Shown piece by piece: positions 1 through 10,200 of a DNA stretch of 64,000 bases (the stretch's first letter is position 1; every line of letters begins with the position of its first letter). Source of the stretch: Flavobacterium potami (GTDB taxonomy: Bacteria; Bacteroidota; Bacteroidia; Flavobacteriales; Flavobacteriaceae); the NCBI RefSeq assembly GCF_020026915.1, contig NZ_JAINUY010000007.1, forward strand, positions 351,460 to 415,459, written 5' to 3'. Both the position numbers and the translations under genes were made by a program. The notes below the pieces were generated by a model. That model had not been told where the DNA came from. It made no database searches and worked only from the letters and a program-made list of their open reading frames with translations.

Positions 1-2
1 AA

Positions 3-161
3 GAGTTAAAGTCAAATGTTACTTGGCCAGCTTGGGCTGAAGTACAAAAATTAACAATTGTTGTGGCTGTATTTTCGATCTTATTCGCTTTGGCAACTTG
101 GGGAGTAGACGAATTTTTTGCAAAAGCTTTGGCTGGATTTTTTAACTGGTTAAAAGGATAA
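3..161 (+). CDS. secE: Preprotein translocase subunit SecE (partial, 5' end outside window)
   Basis: The window opens inside a reading frame that ends at TAA 159-161. The visible 52 residues contain a short amphipathic stretch with TWPAW and then one hydrophobic membrane segment, as in the small inner-membrane SecE subunit of the SecYEG translocon. nusG follows after 11 bases, the usual secE-nusG order at the head of the ribosomal protein/rpoBC cluster. The start lies upstream of base 1. Confidence 0.9.
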   Translation, partial: ELKSNVTWPAWAEVQKLTIVVAVFSILFALATWGVDEFFAKALAGFFNWLKG

Positions 162-172
162 TTTTTTTTGTG

Positions 173-724
173 ATGGCAGATAATAATGTGAAAAAATGGT
201 ACGTAGTTAGAGCGGTTAGTGGTCAAGAGAATAAAGTGAAAGCTTATATCGAGACTGAGATTGCAAGATTAGGTATGGAGGATTATGTTTCTCAGGTTTT
301 AGTTCCTACAGAAAAAGTAGTTACTGTAAAAGATGGGAAAAAATCATCTAAGGATAAAGTGTATTTTCCTGGATATGTTATGATCGAAGCTAACTTAGTT
401 GGTGAGATTCCTCATATTATTAAGTCGATTACTAGTGTTATTGGATTTTTGGGAGAAACTAAAGGCGGAGAACCTGTTCCTTTAAGACTTTCTGAAGTAA
501 ACCGTATGTTAGGTAAGGTAGATGAATTAGCTGTAAATACAGATACTCGTTCTATTCCTTTTAGTGTTGGTGAAACGGTTAAGGTTATTGATGGACCTTT
601 TAACGGATTTAATGGATCTGTTGAGAAAATCAATGAAGAGAAGCGTAAACTTGAGGTAATGGTTAAGATTTTCGGAAGAAAGACTCCATTAGAATTGAGT
701 TTTATGCAAGTAGAAAAAGTATAA
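173..724 (+). CDS. nusG: Transcription termination/antitermination factor NusG
   Basis: NusG binds RNA polymerase, increases processivity and couples transcription to translation or Rho. The 183-residue protein has the NGN domain from about residue 7 (KKWYVVRAVSGQE) and a C-terminal KOW domain with GETVKVIDGPFNGF near residue 127. The length is normal. A GTG (170) directly precedes the ATG (173); I chose the ATG because MADNNVKKW is the natural N-terminus. It lies between secE and rplK and is probably cotranscribed with both. Confidence 0.97.
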   Translation: MADNNVKKWYVVRAVSGQENKVKAYIETEIARLGMEDYVSQVLVPTEKVVTVKDGKKSSKDKVYFPGYVMIEANLVGEIPHIIKSITSVIGFLGETKGGEPVPLRLSEVNRMLGKVDELAVNTDTRSIPFSVGETVKVIDGPFNGFNGSVEKINEEKRKLEVMVKIFGRKTPLELSFMQVEKV

Positions 725-791
725 TTTTTTGTTACACTATAATAAACCATTGTAATCGCTTCCATTGATTACAGTGTTAAATTTTTTAAAA

Positions 792-1229
792 ATGGCTAAA
801 GAAATTAGTAAGGTAGTTAAACTACAAGTTAAGGGAGGTGCTGCGAACCCGTCGCCACCGGTTGGACCTGCTTTAGGAGCTGCTGGGGTTAACATCATGG
901 AGTTTTGTAAGCAATTTAATGCTAGAACTCAAGATAAACCTGGCAAAATTTGTCCAGTGCAAATCACTGTGTACAAAGACAAATCATTTGATTTTGTTGT
1001 TAAGACTCCTCCAGCGGCTGTCCAGTTATTGGAAGCTGCAAAGCTAAAGTCTGGATCAGGTGAACCAAATCGTAAAAAAGTAGCTAGCGTTACTTGGGAT
1101 GTTATCAAAGCAATTGCTGAAGATAAAATGGTAGATTTAAATGCATTCACAATCGAATCTGCAATGAGTATGATTGCTGGAACTGCTAGATCTATGGGTA
1201 TAACTGTATCAGGAGATGCTCCTTTTTAA
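792..1229 (+). CDS. rplK: 50S ribosomal protein L11
   Basis: L11 forms the base of the ribosomal stalk and, with 23S rRNA, the GTPase-associated centre. The 145-residue product has the N-terminal VKLQVKGGAANPSPPVGPALG signature and the C-terminal rRNA-binding domain ending with SMGITVSG. The frame opens upstream at 765, but the ATG at 792 gives the conserved MAKEISK start and the family length, so the longer version is rejected. Only 13 bases separate it from rplA, the classic L11-L1 unit. Confidence 0.97.
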   Translation: MAKEISKVVKLQVKGGAANPSPPVGPALGAAGVNIMEFCKQFNARTQDKPGKICPVQITVYKDKSFDFVVKTPPAAVQLLEAAKLKSGSGEPNRKKVASVTWDVIKAIAEDKMVDLNAFTIESAMSMIAGTARSMGITVSGDAPF

Positions 1230-1242
1230 TTAAGAAAAAGAA

Positions 1243-1932
1243 ATGGCAAAATTAACAAAAAAGCAAAAAGAGGCTGCTTCAAAAATTGAAAAGAACAAAT
1301 TATACTCTCTAAAAGATGCTGCTGCATTATTGAAAGTTGTTGCTTCTGCAAAATTTGATGAGTCTGTTGATATCGCAGTTCGTTTGGGTGTAGATCCAAG
1401 AAAAGCGAATCAAATGGTTAGAGGTGTGGTTACATTACCTCACGGAACTGGTAAGGATGTAAAAGTATTAGCATTAGTTACTCCAGATAAAGAAGCTGAA
1501 GCTAAAGAAGCTGGTGCTGACTATGTAGGTCTTGATGATTACTTACAAAAAATTAAAGATGGTTGGACAGATGTTGATGTAATCATCACTATGCCAGCTG
1601 TTATGGGTAAATTAGGTCCATTAGGTCGTATTTTAGGACCTAGAGGTTTAATGCCAAACCCTAAAACAGGTACTGTAACTATGGATGTTGCAAAAGCTGT
1701 TCAAGAGGTTAAAGCTGGTAAAATTGACTTTAAAGTTGACAAAACTGGTATCGTTCACGCTGGAATTGGTAAAGTTTCTTTCGGAGCTGAGCAAATTGTG
1801 GACAACGCACACGAAATTATTCAAACATTAATAAAACTTAAACCAACTGCTGCTAAAGGTACATACATTAAAGGTATTCACCTTACAAGCACAATGAGTC
1901 CTGCTATTGCATTAGACCCAAAAGCAGTATAA
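1243..1932 (+). CDS. rplA: 50S ribosomal protein L1
   Basis: L1 binds 23S rRNA in the mobile stalk beside the E site and in many bacteria represses its own L11-L1 mRNA. The 229 residues match the family length. The signature GPLGRILGPRGLMPNPKTGT is near residues 125-145, and the two-domain alpha/beta fold continues to a C-terminus with TSTMSPAIALD. It follows rplK closely and precedes rplJ by 22 bases. No separate promoter was recognised in the short gaps. Confidence 0.97.
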   Translation: MAKLTKKQKEAASKIEKNKLYSLKDAAALLKVVASAKFDESVDIAVRLGVDPRKANQMVRGVVTLPHGTGKDVKVLALVTPDKEAEAKEAGADYVGLDDYLQKIKDGWTDVDVIITMPAVMGKLGPLGRILGPRGLMPNPKTGTVTMDVAKAVQEVKAGKIDFKVDKTGIVHAGIGKVSFGAEQIVDNAHEIIQTLIKLKPTAAKGTYIKGIHLTSTMSPAIALDPKAV

Positions 1933-1954
1933 TTGGTAGTTAAAAATTTTTAGT

Positions 1955-2455
1955 ATGACTAGAGAAGAAAAATCAATCGCGATTGAAAATTTAACTGCGC
2001 AGTTAGCTGGTACAAATATCATTTATGTATCTGATATTTCTGGTTTAAACGCAGAAACAACTTCAAGTTTACGTAGAGCTTGTTTTAAAGCTGGTATCAA
2101 ATTAGAAGTTGTAAAGAACACTTTGCTTGCAAAAGCAATGGAAGCTTCTGCTAATGATTATGGTGATTTACCAACAGTTTTAACTGGTAATAGTGCTATC
2201 TTCATTTCTGATGTTGCTAACGCACCTGGAAAAATTATCAAAGATTTCCGTAAGAAATCTGATAAACCAGTTTTAAAAGGAGCTTACATCAATTCTGAAG
2301 TGTATATTGGAGACAATCAATTAGATGCATTAGCAACTATTAAATCTAAAGAAGAACTTCTTGGAGAACTTATTGGATTGTTACAATCACCAGCTCAAAG
2401 AATTATTTCTGCTCTTCAGAACAAATTTTCTGGAGAAGAATCAGAAGAAGCTTAA
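1955..2455 (+). CDS. rplJ: 50S ribosomal protein L10
   Basis: L10 anchors L7/L12 dimers to the ribosome. The 166-residue protein starts MTREEKSIAIENL, carries the core RRACFKAGIKLEVVKNTLLAKA, and ends in the helical tail (about 135-160) that binds L7/L12. The 91-base gap to rplL holds a small hairpin (TAGAC/GTCTA at about 2465-2480) that could be a regulatory or processing structure, but it is too weak to call alone. Confidence 0.96.
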   Translation: MTREEKSIAIENLTAQLAGTNIIYVSDISGLNAETTSSLRRACFKAGIKLEVVKNTLLAKAMEASANDYGDLPTVLTGNSAIFISDVANAPGKIIKDFRKKSDKPVLKGAYINSEVYIGDNQLDALATIKSKEELLGELIGLLQSPAQRIISALQNKFSGEESEEA

Positions 2456-2546
2456 AAACAACTTTAGACTTGCGGGTCTATAGTGCTTAAAAATTGCACA
2501 CACAAATAAATTATAATTTTACAAATCATTTTAAACGATAGAAAAA

Positions 2547-2918
2547 ATGGCAGATTTGAAACAATTCGCAGAACAATTAGTTAACTTAACAGTTAAAGAA
2601 GTTAACGAATTAGCAACAATATTAAAAGACGAGTATGGTATCGAGCCTGCTGCTGCAGCTGTAGTAGTTGCTGCTGGTGGTGGAGATGGTGCTGCTGAAG
2701 AAGCACAAACTGAATTTACAGTTGTATTAAAAGAAGCTGGAGCTTCTAAATTAGCTGTAGTAAAATTAGTTAAAGAACTTACAGGTTTAGGTCTTAAAGA
2801 AGCTAAAGATGTAGTTGACGGTGCTCCAAGCAACGTTAAAGAAGGTGTTTCTAAAGAAGAGGCTGAAGGTCTTAAAAAATCATTAGAAGAAGCTGGAGCT
2901 GTAGTTGAATTAAAATAA
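2547..2918 (+). CDS. rplL: 50S ribosomal protein L7/L12
   Basis: The stalk protein recruits and activates translational GTPases. The 123-residue product has an N-terminal dimerisation helix (1-35), an Ala/Gly-rich hinge (about 36-53, AAAAVVVAAGGG) and a C-terminal domain with VKLVKELTGLGLKEAKDVVD. Length and acidic composition are typical. It is followed by a strong hairpin before rpoB, consistent with higher expression of ribosomal proteins than of polymerase. Confidence 0.97.
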   Translation: MADLKQFAEQLVNLTVKEVNELATILKDEYGIEPAAAAVVVAAGGGDGAAEEAQTEFTVVLKEAGASKLAVVKLVKELTGLGLKEAKDVVDGAPSNVKEGVSKEEAEGLKKSLEEAGAVVELK

Positions 2919-2940
2919 TTCAACTCGGTTTTAAGAACTA

Positions 2941-2983
2941 GGTTTAGGCCCAGAGTTAACACTCAAAGGCCTAAACCATTTTT
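2941..2983 (+). terminator. Attenuator-like hairpin between rplL and rpoB
   Basis: A perfect 10-bp stem (GGTTTAGGCC 2941-2950 with GGCCTAAACC 2968-2977) encloses a second small stem (GAGT/ACTC) and is followed by ATTTTT. rpoB lies 200 bases further on in the same direction and no promoter is obvious between them. I infer partial termination or processing, as known at the same place in other bacteria. Confidence 0.7.
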
Positions 2984-3184
2984 CGTATAATAAAATACAT
3001 TAAATTTTATTATCAAATAGTTTAATATACGAAAGAGTTTTTGATCAATACGAAGAAAGAAAATTGAACTTTATTTTATCGGTTTATTTTTAAAGATGTA
3101 TTGATTTTAAAAAGAAAGTATAAACTACGCAGTGTGTTTTTACACAAAAAAATTACTTTTTTTTAATCAAAATTTTGTCCATTG

Positions 3185-6100
3185 ATGATAACAAATCAGA
3201 CTGAAAGATTGAATTTTGCCTCGACAAAAAACATTCCTGATTATCCAGATTTCTTGGATGTTCAGGTTAAATCTTTTAAAGATTTCTTCCAATTAGAAAC
3301 GAAATCTGACGAAAGAGGCAACGAAGGGTTGTACAATACCTTCATGGAAAACTTCCCGATTACAGATACGAGAAATAACTTCGTATTGGAATTCCTTGAT
3401 TATTTTGTTGATCCACCACGTTATACAATTCAAGAATGTATAGAGAGAGGTCTTACTTATAGTGTGCCTTTAAAAGCTAGGTTAAAACTATACTGTACAG
3501 ATCCAGAACACGAAGATTTTGAAACAATTGTACAAGATGTTTATCTTGGAACAATTCCTTACATGACTCCAAGTGGTACTTTTGTAATCAATGGTGCCGA
3601 GCGTGTTGTAGTATCTCAATTACACCGTTCTCCAGGGGTTTTCTTTGGACAATCATTCCACGCAAATGGAACTAAACTTTATTCTGCCAGAGTAATTCCT
3701 TTCAAAGGTTCTTGGATAGAATTTTCTACAGATATTAACAGCGTAATGTACGCATATATCGATAGAAAGAAAAAATTACCTGTAACAACTTTATTCCGTG
3801 CTATCGGATTCGAAAGAGATAAAGATATCTTGGAGATTTTCGACTTAGCTGAAGAAATTAAAGTTTCTAAAACAGGAATTAAAAAATATATTGGAAGAAG
3901 ACTTGCTGCGCGTGTTTTGAATACATGGCATGAGGATTTCGTAGATGAAGATACTGGAGAGGTAGTTTCTATCGAGCGTAACGAAATCATCCTTGATCGT
4001 GACACTATTATCGACAAAGATAATGTTGAAGAGATCATCGATTCTAACGTAAAATCTATTTTGTTACACAAAGAGGATAATAACCAAGCAGATTATGCTA
4101 TTATCCACAACACGTTACAAAAAGATCCAACAAACTCTGAAAAAGAAGCTGTAGAGCACATTTACCGTCAGTTGCGTAACGCTGAACCGCCTGATGAGGA
4201 AACTGCTCGTGGTATTATAGATAAATTGTTCTTCTCTGACCAACGTTACAACTTAGGTGAAGTAGGTCGTTACAGAATGAACAAAAAATTAGATTTGGAT
4301 ATTCCTATGGATAAGCAAGTGCTTACTAAAGAGGATATCATTACAATCGTAAAATATTTGATCGAATTAATTAACTCTAAAGCAGAGATTGATGATATCG
4401 ATCACTTATCAAACCGTCGTGTTAGAACAGTTGGAGAACAATTGTCTCAACAATTCGGTGTTGGTTTAGCACGTATGGCTAGAACTATTCGTGAGAGAAT
4501 GAACGTTAGAGATAACGAGGTGTTTACACCAATTGATTTGATCAATGCTAAAACATTATCATCAGTTATCAACTCTTTCTTTGGTACTAACCAGTTATCT
4601 CAATTTATGGATCAAACGAATCCATTAGCTGAGATTACACACAAAAGAAGACTTTCTGCACTTGGGCCAGGTGGACTTTCGAGAGAGAGAGCTGGTTTCG
4701 AGGTTCGTGACGTTCACTATACTCACTATGGTCGTTTATGTCCGATTGAAACTCCTGAGGGACCAAACATTGGTTTGATTTCATCTCTTGGTGTTTATGC
4801 AAAAGTAAATGGAATGGGATTCATCGAAACTCCATACCGTAAAGTAACTAATGGTGTAGTTGATTTAGAAAGTACGCCAATTTATTTAAGTGCTGAAGAA
4901 GAAGAAGGAAAAATGATTGCTCAGGCAAACATTGAAATGGATGCTTCAGGTAAAATTACTGCTGGTAACGTTATTGCTCGTGAAGAGGGTGATTTCCCAG
5001 TTGTTGAACCAAGTTCAGTACATTATACAGACGTTGCTCCTAACCAAATCGCTTCGATTTCTGCATCTTTGATTCCTTTCTTGGAGCATGATGATGCGAA
5101 CCGTGCGTTGATGGGATCGAACATGATGCGTCAGGCAGTTCCTTTGATCCGTCCTGAAGCTCCGATTGTTGGTACAGGTTTAGAGCGTCAGGTAGCTTCA
5201 GATTCTAGAGTATTAATCAATGCTGAAGGGCATGGAACTGTAGAATACGTTGATGCTAACATCATTACTATTAAATACGATCGTACAGAAGACGAGAGAA
5301 TGGTAAGTTTTGATGCTGATGAGAAAACGTATAACTTAATTAAATTTAGAAAAACCAATCAAGGTACAAGTATCAACTTGAAACCAATCGTAAGAAGAGG
5401 TGATAGAGTTGTTCCTGGTCAAGTATTGTCTGAAGGATATGCTACTCAAAATGGAGAATTAGCTTTAGGTAGAAACTTAAAAGTTGCTTTCATGCCATGG
5501 AAAGGGTACAACTTCGAGGATGCGATTGTAATTTCTGAGAAAGTAGTTCGTGATGATATCTTTACATCTATCCACGTTGATGATTATTCATTAGAGGTTA
5601 GAGATACGAAGTTAGGAAATGAAGAGTTAACAAACGATATTCCTAACGTTTCTGAAGAAGCTACTAAAGATTTAGATGAAAACGGTATGATCAGAATTGG
5701 AGCAGAGGTTAAGCCTGGCGACATTTTGATCGGAAAAATTACACCAAAAGGAGAATCAGATCCAACTCCAGAGGAGAAATTGCTTCGTGCAATCTTCGGG
5801 GATAAAGCTGGTGATGTAAAAGATGCTTCATTAAAAGCTTCTCCATCTTTACATGGTGTAGTTCTTGACAAAAAATTATTTGCAAGAGCCGTAAAAGATA
5901 AACGTAAACGTACTCAAGATAAAGATGCTTTAGGCGCTTTAGAAATGGAATTCGAAACTAAATTTGTTGAATTAAAAGACAGATTAGTTGAAAAATTATT
6001 CTTGATCGTTAACGGAAAAACATCTCAAGGTGTAATGAATGATTTGGGTGAAGAAGTTTTACCAAAAGGTAAAAAATATACTCAAAAAATGCTTTACGCA

Positions 6101-6997
6101 GTAGAAGATTTCGCTCACTTAAGCAAAGGTCAATGGGTTGCTGATGATGCTACTAATAAAATGGTTAATGATTTGATTCATAACTATAAAATTAAGCTAA
6201 ACGACTTACAAGGATCTTTAAGAAGAGAGAAATTCACTATCACAGTTGGAGATGAATTGCCATCTGGAATCTTGAAATTAGCTAAGATTTATATTGCTAA
6301 GAAACGTAAGTTGAAAGTAGGGGATAAAATGGCGGGACGTCACGGTAACAAAGGTATTGTTGCTAGAATCGTTCGTCATGAAGATATGCCTTTCCTTGAA
6401 GACGGAACGCCAGTTGATATCGTGTTGAACCCACTTGGGGTACCTTCACGTATGAACATCGGTCAGATTTATGAGACTGTATTAGGTTGGGCTGGTATGA
6501 ACTTGGGTAGAAAATTTGCTACTCCAATTTTCGACGGTGCTTCTCTAGACGAGATCAACGCTTTGACTGATGAGGCTAACGTACCACGTTTTGGACATAC
6601 TTACCTATTTGATGGTGGAACTGGAGAGCGTTTTGCACAAAAAGCAACTGTGGGTGTAATTTACATGCTTAAATTAGGACACATGGTTGATGATAAGATG
6701 CACGCACGTTCTATCGGACCATACTCATTGATTACGCAACAGCCACTTGGAGGTAAAGCTCAATTCGGAGGTCAGCGTTTCGGAGAGATGGAGGTTTGGG
6801 CACTTGAGGCTTATGGAGCTTCTAGTACACTACGTGAAATCTTAACTGTTAAGTCTGATGACGTTATTGGTAGAGCGAAAACTTACGAAGCTATCGTTAA
6901 GGGTGAAACAATGCCAGAACCAGGTTTACCAGAATCATTCAATGTATTAATGCACGAATTGAAAGGTCTAGGATTAGATCTTCGTTTGGAAGAATAA
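3185..6997 (+). CDS. rpoB: DNA-directed RNA polymerase subunit beta
   Basis: This is the beta subunit of RNA polymerase, forming one side of the active-site cleft and the rifampicin pocket. The 1270 residues run from MITNQTERLNFAS to the C-terminal clamp region ending GLGLDLRLEE. Visible landmarks are the rifampicin region (FFGTNQLSQFMDQTNPLAE, then HKRRLSALGPGGL), ETPEGPNIGLI, and KVGDKMAGRHGNKG. A TTG at 3182 would add one residue; the ATG at 3185 fits the family. A 281-base spacer containing a repeat separates it from rpoC. Confidence 0.98.
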   Translation: MITNQTERLNFASTKNIPDYPDFLDVQVKSFKDFFQLETKSDERGNEGLYNTFMENFPITDTRNNFVLEFLDYFVDPPRYTIQECIERGLTYSVPLKARLKLYCTDPEHEDFETIVQDVYLGTIPYMTPSGTFVINGAERVVVSQLHRSPGVFFGQSFHANGTKLYSARVIPFKGSWIEFSTDINSVMYAYIDRKKKLPVTTLFRAIGFERDKDILEIFDLAEEIKVSKTGIKKYIGRRLAARVLNTWHEDFVDEDTGEVVSIERNEIILDRDTIIDKDNVEEIIDSNVKSILLHKEDNNQADYAIIHNTLQKDPTNSEKEAVEHIYRQLRNAEPPDEETARGIIDKLFFSDQRYNLGEVGRYRMNKKLDLDIPMDKQVLTKEDIITIVKYLIELINSKAEIDDIDHLSNRRVRTVGEQLSQQFGVGLARMARTIRERMNVRDNEVFTPIDLINAKTLSSVINSFFGTNQLSQFMDQTNPLAEITHKRRLSALGPGGLSRERAGFEVRDVHYTHYGRLCPIETPEGPNIGLISSLGVYAKVNGMGFIETPYRKVTNGVVDLESTPIYLSAEEEEGKMIAQANIEMDASGKITAGNVIAREEGDFPVVEPSSVHYTDVAPNQIASISASLIPFLEHDDANRALMGSNMMRQAVPLIRPEAPIVGTGLERQVASDSRVLINAEGHGTVEYVDANIITIKYDRTEDERMVSFDADEKTYNLIKFRKTNQGTSINLKPIVRRGDRVVPGQVLSEGYATQNGELALGRNLKVAFMPWKGYNFEDAIVISEKVVRDDIFTSIHVDDYSLEVRDTKLGNEELTNDIPNVSEEATKDLDENGMIRIGAEVKPGDILIGKITPKGESDPTPEEKLLRAIFGDKAGDVKDASLKASPSLHGVVLDKKLFARAVKDKRKRTQDKDALGALEMEFETKFVELKDRLVEKLFLIVNGKTSQGVMNDLGEEVLPKGKKYTQKMLYAVEDFAHLSKGQWVADDATNKMVNDLIHNYKIKLNDLQGSLRREKFTITVGDELPSGILKLAKIYIAKKRKLKVGDKMAGRHGNKGIVARIVRHEDMPFLEDGTPVDIVLNPLGVPSRMNIGQIYETVLGWAGMNLGRKFATPIFDGASLDEINALTDEANVPRFGHTYLFDGGTGERFAQKATVGVIYMLKLGHMVDDKMHARSIGPYSLITQQPLGGKAQFGGQRFGEMEVWALEAYGASSTLREILTVKSDDVIGRAKTYEAIVKGETMPEPGLPESFNVLMHELKGLGLDLRLEE

Positions 6998-7000
6998 TAA

Positions 7001-7060
7001 AAGTTTTCAGTTACAGTCTCAGTATTCAGTTTAGCACTGAAAACTGGGACTGAGACTGTT
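7001..7060. repeat. Dispersed inverted repeat (TTTTCAGTCTCAGT family, copy 1) in rpoB-rpoC spacer
   Basis: The arms CAGTCTCAGTATTCAGT (7014-7030) and ACTGAAAACTGGGACTG (from 7036) are near-perfect inverted complements around a 5-base loop. A second copy of the same element lies at 41689-41770, beside dnaE2. It starts four bases after the rpoB stop. The remaining spacer (7061-7278) shows no further gene. Confidence 0.8.
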
Positions 7061-7278
7061 TACAAAATGTTACAAGTTTTTAAAGATTTATACCCGTAAC
7101 CCGTTCCGATTTTTTATAACAATGCGAGGCATTTTATAACTAGCGCTTCAAACAAGAGTTTGAAGTTTAGAGAAGTAACCCGAGGTAGTAGCTGAATGAT
7201 TAACTCTTTATTTTTTTAAGAGTAGATTATAAATCTAAATTCAATTTTTTAATTGCAAATAAATCAATAGTAAAAACT

Positions 7279-10200
7279 ATGATGAATAACAGAAACAATA
7301 AAGATAAAAATCCAGTAAAAAGATTTAACAAAATCTCTATTGGATTGGCTTCACCAGAATCTATCTTGAAAGAATCAAGAGGAGAGGTTTTAAAGCCAGA
7401 AACAATTAACTATAGAACTCACAAACCAGAGCGTGACGGGCTTTTCTGCGAAAGAATCTTCGGACCAGTAAAAGATTTCGAATGTGCTTGTGGTAAGTAT
7501 AAAAGAATTCGTTACAAAGGTATCATCTGTGACCGTTGTGGTGTTGAAGTTACTGAGAAAAAAGTACGTCGTGATAGAGTAGGACACATCAACCTTGTTG
7601 TGCCAATTGCTCATATCTGGTACTTCCGTTCTCTTCCAAACAAAATTGGTTATATCCTTGGTCTTCCATCTAAGAAATTAGATATGATCATTTACTACGA
7701 AAGATACGTAGTAATCCAAGCTGGTATCGCTAAAAATGCAGATGGAGAATCATTACAAAGATTAGATTTCTTAACTGAAGAAGAATACTTAAACATTTTA
7801 GATACTCTTCCACAAGAAAACCAATATTTAGATGATTTAGATCCTAATAAATTTGTTGCCAAAATGGGAGCAGAGTGTATTATGGATTTATTAGCTCGTA
7901 TTGATCTAGATGCTTTATCTTATGAATTAAGACACAGCGCTAACAACGAGACATCTAAACAAAGAAAAACTGAGGCTTTAAAAAGATTACAAGTTGTTGA
8001 GTCTTTCCGTGAGTCTAACGAAAACCGCGAAAACCGTCCAGAATGGATGATTATGAAAGTGGTTCCAGTTATTCCACCAGAATTACGTCCGCTTGTGCCA
8101 CTTGATGGAGGTCGTTTTGCAACTTCAGATTTGAACGATTTATATCGTCGTGTAATCATCCGTAACAACCGTTTGAAAAGATTAATGGAGATTAAAGCTC
8201 CAGAAGTTATCTTAAGAAACGAGAAACGTATGTTACAAGAATCTGTAGATTCATTATTCGATAACACACGTAAAGCTTCTGCTGTTAAAACAGAATCAAA
8301 CAGACCATTAAAATCATTATCTGACTCTTTAAAAGGTAAACAAGGACGTTTCCGTCAAAACCTTTTAGGAAAACGTGTGGATTATTCTGCTCGTTCGGTA
8401 ATTGTCGTTGGTCCAGAGTTAAAATTATATGAGTGCGGATTGCCAAAAGATATGGCATCTGAGTTATACAAACCATTCGTTATTCGTAAGTTGATCGAAA
8501 GAGGTATTGTAAAAACAGTAAAATCTGCTAAGAAAATCATTGACAAAAAAGAGCCTGTAGTTTGGGATATCCTTGAAAACGTAATTAAAGGTCACCCAGT
8601 ATTACTTAACCGTGCTCCTACTTTGCACAGACTTGGTATTCAGGCATTCCAACCAAAATTAATTGAAGGAAAAGCGATCCAGTTACACCCATTAGTATGT
8701 ACGGCTTTCAACGCCGATTTCGATGGTGACCAGATGGCGGTTCACTTACCATTAGGACCAGAGGCTATTTTAGAGGCACAATTATTAATGTTGGCTTCTC
8801 ACAATATCTTGAACCCTGCAAATGGTGCTCCAATTACTGTACCTTCTCAGGACATGGTCTTGGGTCTATACTATATGACCAAAGAGCGTATTTCTACAGA
8901 AGATCACAAAATTATTGGTCAGGATTTGACTTTCTACTCTGCTGAAGAAGTAAACATTGCATTAAACGAAGGAAGATTAGAATTGAATGCTCGTGTGAAA
9001 ATCCGTGCAAAAGATTTTAATGACGCTGGAGAATTAGTTTACCAAATTATTCAAACAACTGCAGGACGTGTATTATTTAACGAAGTAGTACCTGAAGCAG
9101 CTGGATATATCAACGACGTATTGACTAAGAAAAACCTTAGAGATATTATCGGACACATTTTAAGTGTGACTGATGTACCTACAACGGCAGCTTTCTTGGA
9201 TAATATGAAAGATATGGGTTATAAATTCGCATTTAGAGGAGGTTTATCATTCTCTTTAGGTGATATTAGAATTCCAGAACAAAAAACGAAGTTAATTGCA
9301 GATGCTAGAGAGCAAGTTGAAGGTATCTCAACTAACTATAACATGGGTCTTATCACAAATAACGAGCGTTACAACCAAGTTATTGACGTATGGACTTCAG
9401 CAAATGCTCAGTTAACAGAGTTAGCAATGAAAAATATTAGAGAAGACCAACAAGGTTTCAACTCTGTATATATGATGCTTGACTCTGGGGCGAGGGGTTC
9501 TAAGGAACAGATTCGTCAGTTAACTGGTATGCGTGGTTTGATGGCTAAGCCTAAAAAATCTACTGCTGGTGGTGGTGAGATTATTGAAAACCCGATTCTT
9601 TCAAACTTTAAGGAAGGTCTTTCGATCCTTGAGTACTTCATTTCTACTCACGGTGCTCGTAAAGGTCTTGCGGATACGGCTCTTAAAACAGCCGATGCTG
9701 GTTACTTGACAAGAAGGCTTCATGACGTTTCTCAAGATGTTATTGTTAACATCGAAGATTGTGGAACTTTAAGAGGTGTTGAAGTTGCAGCATTGAAGAA
9801 AAATGAAGAAATCGTTGAATCTTTAGGAGAGAGAATTTTAGGACGTGTTGCATTACAAGACGTTATTAATCCTCTTACTAACGAAGTAATGGTTAAATCT
9901 GGAGAACAAATTACTGAATCAATTATGAGAACTATCGAGGCTTCTCCAATTGAAAAAGTAGAAGTTAGATCTCCATTAACTTGCGAAGCTTTAAAAGGTA
10001 TTTGTGCTAAATGTTACGGTAGAAACTTAGCTACTGGTAAGATGACACAAAGAGGAGAAGCTGTCGGAGTTATTGCAGCTCAGTCTATTGGAGAGCCAGG
10101 TACACAGTTGACACTTCGTACGTTCCACGTTGGAGGGGTTGCTGGAGGTATCTCTGAAGAGTCTAGTATTGTTACAAGATTCGCTGGTAGACTTGAAATT

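Noticed and set aside
7061..7278. A tRNA or small gene in the rest of the rpoB-rpoC spacer
   Set aside because: No cloverleaf, no coding frame and no terminator-promoter pair could be supported.
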